A DNA stretch of 7,753 bases from Thermoplasmata archaeon (lineage in GTDB: Bacteria; Actinomycetota; Acidimicrobiia; Acidimicrobiales; Acidimicrobiaceae). Position numbers and translations under genes: made by a program. The DNA is taken from contig JAKBHQ010000461.1 of NCBI GenBank assembly GCA_021836665.1, positions 1-7,753 of the forward strand. Direction: 5' to 3'. A model generated the notes under the pieces. That model was given only the letters and a program-made list of their open reading frames with translations, searched no databases and had not been told where the DNA came from. Shown piece by piece: positions 1-4,924 of this stretch (within the stretch, counting starts at the first letter, position 1; each line of letters opens with the position of its first letter).

Positions 1-480
1 ACCTCCTAATATCAGTCCTAGCGCTCCACCTGCCGCCGACATTCCGGCGTATACCGCCATTGCTTTGTGCCTCTGCGAGCCATCGTCGAAAGTCGTAGCG
101 ACTAACGAAAGGGCGGTTGGAGATGCGATGGCCGCCCCGATGCCTTGAATAGTTCTGGCGGCCAGGAGCCATGCCTGGTCGGTTGCCAACCCTCCAAGGA
201 GTGACGAGGCAGTGAACAGGGCAATTCCGACGACGAACATCTTCTTCTTGCCAAATAGGTCCCCAGTTCTCCCCCCGAGGAGAAGAAGTCCGCCAAATGT
301 TAGCACGTAGGCGTCTATAACCCAGGCGAGGTTAGTGGTCGAAAAGGCCAACTCTCGTTGTATCGACGGAAGGGCGATGTTGACTATCGTTAGGTCCAGC
401 ATGACCATCAGCTGGGCAGCGGCGATGACCACGAGTGCGAGTTTCTTATTGTGGGTATTTTCGTTATTTTTAGCTGGCAT
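1..480 (-). CDS. DHA2-family MFS drug exporter, N-terminal part (runs off left edge)
   Basis: The minus strand from an ATG at 478-480 is open to the window edge, giving the first 160 residues of an EmrB/QacA-like (DHA2, 14-helix) proton-driven exporter of the inner membrane. Visible family marks, in order, are the helix-1 motif LDLTIVNIALPSI (residues 28-40), motif A GGRTGDLFGKKK (69-80) in the loop after helix 2, the motif-B-like RTIQGIGAA (109-117) in helix 4, and a glycine-rich motif-C-like stretch ending in LGLILGG (to 160) in helix 5. About five membrane helices are visible; the rest lies outside. The start is supported by AAGGA at 488-492 (read on the minus strand), seven bases before the ATG. 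The gene lies 83 bp downstream of the methyltransferase and is probably in the same transcript, led by the MarR gene. Substrate cannot be told; the family exports drugs, dyes and organic toxins. Confidence 0.93.
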   Translation of the reverse strand, partial: MPAKNNENTHNKKLALVVIAAAQLMVMLDLTIVNIALPSIQRELAFSTTNLAWVIDAYVLTFGGLLLLGGRTGDLFGKKKMFVVGIALFTASSLLGGLATDQAWLLAARTIQGIGAAIASPTALSLVATTFDDGSQRHKAMAVYAGMSAAGGALGLILGG

Positions 481-563
481 CGTCTATTCCTTGTATGTCC
501 AAAGTGGATTATCTATCGTGCTTTTGGGCGCGAGATTTTAGATTGTTTTTTCAAATTGCGGCT

Positions 564-1229
564 TTAGTCTTCACGCTTTGCCCAACCAATGACATTTGTC
601 GAGGGTGGTCTTCCTGATTTTGAATTGCGTTCTGCCTTGAAGATGGAGACAATTTCGAATTCAATTAATTTGTCCCGAAGTTCGGTGTCGCTAAAGAGTA
701 CTCGTGGATCGGAAGGACCTTTATGGCCAATGGAGTCCTCGTGGCGCCCGAGAAAATAGATGTAAGCTCCGGTTTTCAAGGCGGACTTTGCTATTTCGAA
801 TAGCCTCGTTCTCATTGGCTCAGCGAAGTGAAGGTTGGAGACGACCACTAAGTCGAACTGTCTTGTCGGTGGATCGTATTCGGCTAGATCGTGGTGGATG
901 AGCTCAATGTTTAGATTCAGACTTCTTGCCCTAGTCATGGCCTGCGAGAGGCCAACGTATGAAGAATCGATACCAGTGACTAGCCATCGTTTTTTAGCCA
1001 GCCATAGGGTATTGCGGCATGTCCCGCACCCAAGGTCCAATGCCCTGCCGGGTTCCAAGTCTTCTGCGAGGTTGACTAGCTCGGGATCAGGTATTTCTGA
1101 CCAAGCCTCTTGGCTATACCTTTGGTCCCAGTGGGAAAAGGCGATTTTAGGGGAGTGTGACAACCCTGATGATGAAGAGACGTCGGGATGAATTTTGCTT
1201 CCATCTTTCTTATTGCTAATCGAGGTCAA
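564..1229 (-). CDS. class I SAM-dependent methyltransferase
   Basis: A 221-residue cytosolic methyltransferase with the Rossmann-type AdoMet fold. The glycine-rich motif I is ALDLGCGTCRNT (residues 63-74). The acidic residue that binds the ribose of AdoMet is probably D88 in VTGIDSS, at the end of strand 2. The motif-IV region is DLVVVSNLHF (127-136). An HWDQRY segment (33-38) before the fold is typical of small-molecule methyltransferases of the TehB/UbiE-like group. The start codon is TTG at 1227-1229, backed by AGGAG at 1237-1241 with seven bases between. It sits 55 bp after marR and 83 bp before the exporter gene, on the same strand. This suggests it modifies the compound that the exporter removes or the regulator senses, but the substrate is not readable from sequence. 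The first 28 residues are low in recognisable structure and may be a flexible tail. Confidence 0.9.
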   Translation of the reverse strand: MTSISNKKDGSKIHPDVSSSSGLSHSPKIAFSHWDQRYSQEAWSEIPDPELVNLAEDLEPGRALDLGCGTCRNTLWLAKKRWLVTGIDSSYVGLSQAMTRARSLNLNIELIHHDLAEYDPPTRQFDLVVVSNLHFAEPMRTRLFEIAKSALKTGAYIYFLGRHEDSIGHKGPSDPRVLFSDTELRDKLIEFEIVSIFKAERNSKSGRPPSTNVIGWAKRED

Positions 1230-1284
1230 CGGTCTACTCCTGGCTCGCTGGTTGGATTTTCATTTTTTCGACAGAATTGTGAAA

Positions 1285-1785
1285 CTAAGAGTTGCGGCTG
1301 ACGCCTAAGAGTTTTTCGAGAGAGTCGATCGCATTCAAAAACGCATTTAGTTCATTTGGAGGAATTGAGGACTGTAACCAGTCTTCGTGTACCTCAGCCA
1401 GGCGTGCGACCTCCTTAGCGAGCCGCTGTCCCTCGAAGGTAAGTGTTAGGGTGCGCTGCCGCCTATCACCCTTCTTAGTTCCACTCTGGACCAAATTGAG
1501 ACTCTCTAGATCATCGAGGCACCTTTTCACGTTCATAGGGTCGGCTCCCAAAAGCCGGGCTAGTTCGCGAAGGGAAGTAGCCGGATAGTTTGAAAGTCCA
1601 CGGATTATTGCCGCTTGTGGTGGAGATATTCCCAAAGTCTTCAGCCGAGAGGACCACGTATGTCTTAGATTTCTGGAGACCCTTGAGAGGCGAAAGCCGA
1701 CATTGGTTTCAAGTTGATTGATAACTTGGCTAGTGTCGGCGCTAACGGGGCCGTTTGATAATTTCTCGGATGTTTCGCTTTCCAT
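1285..1785 (-). CDS. MarR-family transcriptional regulator
   Basis: A 166-residue winged helix-turn-helix protein of the MarR family, which bind DNA as dimers and usually release it when a small toxic ligand binds. Residues 51-115 hold the DNA-binding core: LGISPPQAAIIRGL, then SLRELARLLG, the recognition helix ADPMNVKRCLDDLE (81-94), and the wing with KKGDRRQRTLTLT (104-116), whose D-R-R matches the family's DxR wing motif. Flanking helices at about 21-48 and 120-161 would form the dimer interface. The frame stays open up to an ATG at 1980, but I place the start at the ATG 1783-1785. That gives a family-typical length, is preceded by GGTGG six to eight bases upstream, and leaves the 1908-1923 palindrome outside the gene. 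It is first in a likely operon with the methyltransferase and MFS exporter. Confidence 0.88.
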   Translation of the reverse strand: MESETSEKLSNGPVSADTSQVINQLETNVGFRLSRVSRNLRHTWSSRLKTLGISPPQAAIIRGLSNYPATSLRELARLLGADPMNVKRCLDDLESLNLVQSGTKKGDRRQRTLTLTFEGQRLAKEVARLAEVHEDWLQSSIPPNELNAFLNAIDSLEKLLGVSRNS

Positions 1786-1907
1786 ACTGTTTCCACCAAG
1801 TTTCGAGACTGAGTTTCCAAATTCCTTTATCAGATGGGGCTTCCCGGCCCGCTTTAGCCGAAATAGCGGGGACGGTCGATCGTCTGCAGATTTACATTTA
1901 CTCAAAC

Positions 1908-1923
1908 TGTAGTAGTTACTACA
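1908..1923. promoter_or_regulatory. candidate MarR operator, perfect 7-2-7 inverted repeat
   Basis: TGTAGTA-GT-TACTACA is a perfect inverted repeat of two 7-base arms around a 2-base centre. It lies 122 bp upstream of the chosen marR start. Size and symmetry fit a dimeric winged-helix repressor, and MarR proteins commonly bind such sites in their own promoters. Assignment to this MarR protein is inference from position. Confidence 0.6.
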
Positions 1924-1946
1924 ATATTCCAGGTTTCTAAGTCCAA
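1918..1946 (-). promoter_or_regulatory. possible promoter of the marR operon
   Basis: On the minus strand TTGGAC (1941-1946) and TGTAGT (1918-1923) are separated by 17 bp. The -35-like box matches the sigma-70 consensus at three of six positions and the -10-like box at four of six. The -10-like box overlaps one arm of the 1908-1923 palindrome, so a bound repressor would block it. The sequence match is weak; the overlap with the dyad is the main argument. Confidence 0.3.
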
Positions 1947-2022
1947 GATAGCTAGCCGCCATTCGGCCTCCGATACTCACGATCGGTCCGAAGGTGTGGG
2001 TGTTACATAAATGGACCTAAAG

Positions 2023-2050
2023 GACCGTCTCTAAGGATGGAGAGAAGGTC
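2023..2050 (+). other. potential hairpin, 9 bp stem with one mismatch
   Basis: GACC-G-TCTCT (2023-2032) can pair with AGAGA-A-GGTC (2041-2050) around an 8-base loop, with one G/A mismatch in the stem. No T-run follows on either strand, so it does not look like an intrinsic terminator. Confidence 0.4.
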
Positions 2051-2120
2051 GCCCCTCACAAAGCTTCAGACGGAAGTGGCCGACTCATTGCGATGGCCGT
2101 TGGGCACTGAATTGTACTTC

Positions 2121-2165
2121 TATTGGGAACTGTTATATGGAACTGTTATTGGGGACTTGTTGTAT
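2121..2165. repeat. short tandem direct repeats (13-bp period plus degenerate third copy)
   Basis: GGAACTGTTAT occurs at 2126-2136 and exactly again at 2139-2149, a 13-bp period. A diverged third copy begins with TATTGGGGACTTGTTGTAT at 2147-2165, which resembles TATTGGGAACTGTTAT at 2121-2136. Short, slightly degenerate tandem copies between divergent genes could be a protein-binding array or replication-slippage products. Confidence 0.6.
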
Positions 2166-2251
2166 CGGGATCTGGGCGGGAAAGCCGTTGGAAGCCTAAC
2201 GGGGCAGTAGGTCGCTGCTTGAACATGATCCTGAATTGGACACCGGGTATC

Positions 2252-2274
2252 ATTCCTGTCAAAGAAACAGGAAT
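2252..2274 (+). other. perfect 8-bp hairpin with 7-base loop
   Basis: ATTCCTGT (2252-2259) pairs perfectly with ACAGGAAT (2267-2274) around CAAAGAA. Only TTTG follows on the plus strand, so terminator function is weak at best. It lies about 160 bp before the preferred transporter start and could act as a leader structure or attenuator if that region is transcribed. Confidence 0.45.
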
Positions 2275-2364
2275 TTGTAGCTTCGGAATCGGAACTAGGC
2301 CCAAAGTCCTACTCTCGTCACAATTTCAGATCTTGGCCGAACGGGAATTTAGAAACTTGCAGTT

Positions 2365-2412
2365 TGTTAGAAGATATTACTAATAAGCTGTTAGAAAAAT
2401 GTTCTAATATGC
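2365..2412. promoter_or_regulatory. two tandem 24-bp operator-like units (TTAGAA-N5-TTCTAA)
   Basis: Units 2365-2388 and 2389-2412 are directly adjacent and identical at about 18 of 24 positions. Each contains an inverted repeat with a 5-base centre: TTAGAA-N5-TTCTAA, perfect in the second unit (2391-2407), and TTAGAA-N5-TACTAA, one mismatch, in the first (2367-2383). A lone TTAGAA half-site lies at 2349-2354. The block ends 20 bp before the preferred transporter start and is AT-rich, as expected of an operator. It is the likeliest site for the Fur-family protein encoded two genes on. The alternative is that the units are coding: from a TTG at 2364 they would give the 8-residue repeat LLEDITNK/LLEKCSNM. 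Confidence 0.55.
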
Positions 2413-2432
2413 CGGGCGAACAGGACGCTGAG

Positions 2433-3353
2433 ATGTTGGTTGCCGCTTTAAGTCTTTGGAGTCCACACGGGAGCTTTTCCGTAAGTACGGCGGTGATGCT
2501 GGCCTTTGTGCTGGGGATGGTGCACGGTATCACTCCAGATGAGCACACTTGGCCCATAACGTTTAGCTATTCGATAGGGAGCTACTCAAGCAGGCGAGGC
2601 TTAATCTCTGGCCTAACCTTCTCGCTTGCTTTTACCCTCCAGCGTGCAATTGCATCTGAATTGGCCTATTTCTCACTGACCCGGATACTAAGTGACATTC
2701 CTTGGCTGAATTTTGCAATTTATATCGTCGTCGGTTTAGCGATGATCCTGGCAGCCATGTACCTATTTCGAGGCAACCATTGGCACTTGCTCTCACCTTC
2801 TCATCACTTGAAGGAGATGACCGAAGAGGACAAGTTATCTGACCCAAAGGTATGGATGCCGGCCCTACACGGCTTCATTGCTGGGTGGGGTTTTGGTGCC
2901 TTCGCATTGATAATTTATACCGTCCTTTCCCCTGCGATGCCTTCAGCATCGCTCGGATGGGTGCCCGGGGCCGCTTTTGGACTCGGGACCACGGTGATCC
3001 AAGTCCTCGCTGGCGCCTTATTTGGTTATATTGCGAGACGGAAGTCGCTTACTCCGAAGGACATTCGAACAGTCTCCTTGATTACGGCCGGACGTACCCT
3101 ATTGATAGGAGGAATGGCTTTTGTCGCCGTTGGAGCAGTTGGCCTAGCATTTCCGGCCGTGATGGGCATAGGGATAAGCACGGGAATTAGGGTTCACAAC
3201 CTAGCCCATCTCGGGATCGGCCAATTGCTAGTGATGGTAATAGTCGTGCTGGTAGGTTTTGGAACTCTTATTTCTACTACGCGTTCGATAAAAGGCCTCA
3301 ATGGTTTGGCCAGACCCCCCTTAAATGAGCAGAATTCCGGAGATATCAAATGA
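2433..3353 (+). CDS. multi-pass membrane protein, nickel/cobalt-transporter-like (H-x4-D-E-H)
   Basis: A 306-residue integral membrane protein with about seven hydrophobic helices (roughly 20-32, 56-82, 91-112, 146-168, 176-199, 216-245 and 264-279). The first helix carries HGITPDEHTW (31-40), close to the HX4DH metal-binding signature of NiCoT nickel/cobalt permeases but with an extra Glu (H31, D36, H38). A histidine-rich loop with H116, H118, H124 and H125 follows helix 3, and LHGFIAGWGFGAF around 145-157 repeats the His-Gly theme. These point to transition-metal transport across the cytoplasmic membrane; metal and direction are not readable. I chose ATG 2433 because AGGA lies at 2422-2425 with seven bases of spacing and the start excludes the tandem operator. 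Longer starts at TTG 2364 (329 aa) or ATG 2409 lack a ribosome site. The stop overlaps the Fur-family start, so the two are co-translated. Confidence 0.8.
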   Translation: MLVAALSLWSPHGSFSVSTAVMLAFVLGMVHGITPDEHTWPITFSYSIGSYSSRRGLISGLTFSLAFTLQRAIASELAYFSLTRILSDIPWLNFAIYIVVGLAMILAAMYLFRGNHWHLLSPSHHLKEMTEEDKLSDPKVWMPALHGFIAGWGFGAFALIIYTVLSPAMPSASLGWVPGAAFGLGTTVIQVLAGALFGYIARRKSLTPKDIRTVSLITAGRTLLIGGMAFVAVGAVGLAFPAVMGIGISTGIRVHNLAHLGIGQLLVMVIVVLVGFGTLISTTRSIKGLNGLARPPLNEQNSGDIK

Positions 3354-3814
3354 GTAAGGAATCGATATTCGTTGGAGTACTGAGACAAAATCGGCTGAGG
3401 GTTACCAAGGAGAGGATGGAGGTGTTTCGAGTTCTGAGCCTGGTCGACTCTCCACTTTCGCGTAGTGAGCTGCTGAGCAACCTCAGGAATTTCGGCATGC
3501 ACCCTCCGACGCTCTATCGCACCATCGAACTTTTTGTCTCTATTGGCATTATTCAGTCCCTATCCTCAAAGTCGGGTGAAGTGATCTACGAGCTTCTTCC
3601 GCCCTTTGCTCCGCACCATCACCATTATCGTTGCATGAGCTGCGGATCGACTTTCCCCTTAGAGGTTTTGGATGACGCGCCAGAAGAGGTAGCGCTGAGA
3701 TCTCTAGATCTCCCTGGAGCGGCGGTCTATCATCAGGTCGACATTTATGGGACCTGTTTTGAGTGTTTGCGGGAGCAAACACTTGTCGGAGAGCATGCCC
3801 CGGCAGCATTTTGA
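3350..3814 (+). CDS. Fur-family metal-responsive repressor
   Basis: A 154-residue protein of the Fur/Zur/Nur/PerR superfamily. Residues 1-82 form the winged helix, with TKERMEVFRVL (19-29) and the recognition helix HPPTLYRTIELFVSIGII (51-68). The dimer and metal domain shows the diagnostic HHHHYRCMSCG (89-99) and a second pair in GTCFECL. C95, C98, C136 and C139 would hold the structural zinc, and H89-H92 with H128 are candidates for the regulatory metal site. The ATG overlaps the transporter stop as ATGA, with GGAG at 3339-3342 and seven bases of spacing, so it is translationally coupled to the transporter. The pairing suggests it represses its own operon in response to the transported metal, perhaps nickel or zinc. 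The exact metal, and so the subfamily, cannot be settled from sequence alone. No clear intrinsic terminator follows. Confidence 0.93.
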   Translation: MSKESIFVGVLRQNRLRVTKERMEVFRVLSLVDSPLSRSELLSNLRNFGMHPPTLYRTIELFVSIGIIQSLSSKSGEVIYELLPPFAPHHHHYRCMSCGSTFPLEVLDDAPEEVALRSLDLPGAAVYHQVDIYGTCFECLREQTLVGEHAPAAF

Positions 3815-4385
3815 TCGATTGTGTCCCGGAGTTAGAAATGGTGGCAAGACTGCCTAGGTGGAACGCGAACCTCAACCGGTTTGCCGGCGAGAAAGTTTGT
3901 GGGCGAGTCGAACTTTCGAAAGGTTGACCGATCGCCGGAATACCAGCAACTGAAGGGTCCTAGAACCGAATTTCCCAGCAAATCTCATTGATTTAACTAG
4001 CGCGGTCCAATTATTGTTGATTTCCAGTCAGAACGGGGTCTTTGATATTCAGGGACGACAGCCGATTTAACCTCATGTTATCATATGTCCTTGAGGTATT
4101 AGCTTATATAGTTTCGAGGTATAGAATTTCGGGATCGAGATAATGATTGCAAAGGAGCATGAGAGAGCAAAACTTAGCTACCGCTAGAATCCCGTGTAAT
4201 GGATTCGATATATTAGCTAAGCGGAGTGCGTATTGTGGATAGCGATCCAGGATTAGAAGCCAAACTCTGCGAGATGTAACCGTAAGCACTAGGACTTAGC
4301 TCGTGTTATGCTGCTAAGTACGACTTGATATTGATTAATCTCAATGGAACTTGTTAACCCTCAGATACAACTCCGGTAGCCCTTA

Positions 4386-4412
4386 TATGCTGGTTAGGGT
4401 TGGCCCAGCATA
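4386..4412 (+). other. perfect 8-bp inverted repeat (hairpin) in non-coding DNA
   Basis: TATGCTGG (4386-4393) and CCAGCATA (4405-4412) pair perfectly around an 11-base loop. There is no T-run on either side, so it is not a standard terminator. The word TATGCTG also occurs near 4307 and 4510 within the same gene-free stretch. Confidence 0.45.
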
Positions 4413-4668
4413 AACCGTGGATATGCACGCTCCAGTGGTGGATAATGAGTTGAGTTAGGATGTTCGGTGTGGTCGGATGTCCTTGTTCAAGGGGTGTAGC
4501 TCTGCAGGTTATGCTGAAAAGACGCCTCTACATTGAGTAAGAATGGTCGTGCCATTAATCGTAGGGACGTCTGGCAAAATCTGCGTTGAGTTGCCTTAGA
4601 GAGGGCGCGCCGAGCGCTAGCTGTCGTGGTTCGGCACTTGTTTGTCGAAGCTATGATGGTCGCGAACG

Positions 4669-4683
4669 TTCCACCAGGTGGAA
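4669..4683. promoter_or_regulatory. perfect 7-1-7 dyad, candidate operator
   Basis: TTCCACC-A-GGTGGAA is a perfect 7-1-7 inverted repeat about 240 bp upstream of the cyclase start. The one-base centre rules out an RNA hairpin and favours a binding site for a dimeric protein. The 7-1-7 geometry is shared with Fur-type boxes, but the sequence is unlike the classical AT-rich Fur box or the TTAGAA dyads at 2365-2412, so the partner is unknown. Confidence 0.4.
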
Positions 4684-4814
4684 GTTTGCTTTTGAGGTTC
4701 CTGGGTTCCCGTTATTCGGTTCCTCGGAGAGTCGCTTCGTTCGATATATAACTTACATTTAATTGGCTCCATTCAGGTCTTATGATTCTCAACTATTTGA
4801 ATCGTTCTGCCGAT

Positions 4815-4826
4815 AACTACGTAGTT
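4815..4826. promoter_or_regulatory. perfect 12-bp palindrome upstream of the cyclase gene
   Basis: AACTACGTAGTT is fully self-complementary and ends 98 bp before the cyclase start. It shares the pentamer GTAGT/ACTAC with the marR palindrome at 1908-1923 but with different arm order and spacing. A role as a transcription factor site is possible and not otherwise supported. Confidence 0.3.
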
Positions 4827-4924
4827 CGGTGTGTTTCAATGGGTGGGGCTCCCTCCGAGCTATTAGAGTTTCATATCGTTTAGAAGTTCGAGGCTGCTCG
4901 CCAGTTTCGGGTCACTGAGGTTGC

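Larger units (their letters stand above)
1981..2363. other. gene-free divergent intergenic region with repeats and potential hairpins
   Basis: No convincing gene is present between the marR promoter region and the transporter gene. The stretch holds a possible hairpin at 2023-2050, a direct-repeat block at 2121-2165, small stems at 2185-2202 (CCGTT/AACGG) and 2204-2218 (GCAG/CTGC), and a clean 8-bp hairpin at 2252-2274. It could be a long 5' leader of the transporter operon or the upstream control region of both divergent units. I do not recognise a known riboswitch class in it. Confidence 0.5.
3815..4924. other. 1.1-kb stretch without a recognisable gene
   Basis: All six frames are broken by frequent stops and the few open stretches have no ribosome site or recognisable protein. 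I also found no tRNA and none of the motifs I know for tmRNA, RNase P RNA or SRP RNA. What it does hold: a stem at 3891-3917 (GAAAGTT/AACTTTC) next to the palindrome CTTTCGAAAG (3913-3922); four TTAGCT words between 4099 and 4301; three GTGGATA words between 4235 and 4444; a hairpin at 4386-4412; CCTTG-TT-CAAGG at 4481-4492; a 7-1-7 dyad at 4669-4683; and AACTACGTAGTT at 4815-4826. It is either a long control region or leader for the cyclase gene, a decayed gene remnant, or the site of an unrecognised RNA. Confidence 0.55.

Noticed and set aside
835..1191. 118-codon plus-strand open frame
   Set aside because: It lies fully opposite the methyltransferase gene, whose motif I and ribosome site are clear; the plus-strand product resembles nothing.
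1786..1980. N-terminal extension of the MarR protein from ATG 1980
   Set aside because: It would give 231 residues, far over family length, with a segment of no recognisable structure covering the promoter-like palindrome.
2252..2274. Intrinsic terminator
   Set aside because: The stem is good but AT-rich and is followed by only three T residues on the plus strand and by no T-run on the minus strand; no gene ends just before it.
2001..2363. Known metal or cobalamin riboswitch ahead of the transporter
   Set aside because: I could not match the conserved core of the cobalamin, NiCo or manganese riboswitch classes by eye; only generic stems are present.
2123..2383. 86-codon plus-strand open frame before the transporter
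   Set aside because: It starts within the direct-repeat block, has no ribosome site, runs through two hairpins and the operator-like repeats, and its product is not protein-like in composition.
3876..3922. Terminator after the Fur-family gene
   Set aside because: CCGG-TTTG-CCGG and the GAAAGTT/AACTTTC stem are possible but short or with a long loop, and neither is followed by a T-run.
4159..4242. 27-codon plus-strand open frame preceded by AAAGGAG
   Set aside because: The Shine-Dalgarno-like sequence is only one base from the ATG, too close for good initiation, and the peptide has no membrane or toxin-like character.
4104..4289. 61-codon minus-strand open frame in the gene-free stretch
   Set aside because: No ribosome site, no recognisable motif, and no similar open frame beside it; length is within chance.
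4200..4460. Replication origin
   Set aside because: Near-DnaA-box words are present but none is perfect, there is no adjacent dnaA, dnaN or plasmid rep gene, and no clear AT-rich unwinding repeats.
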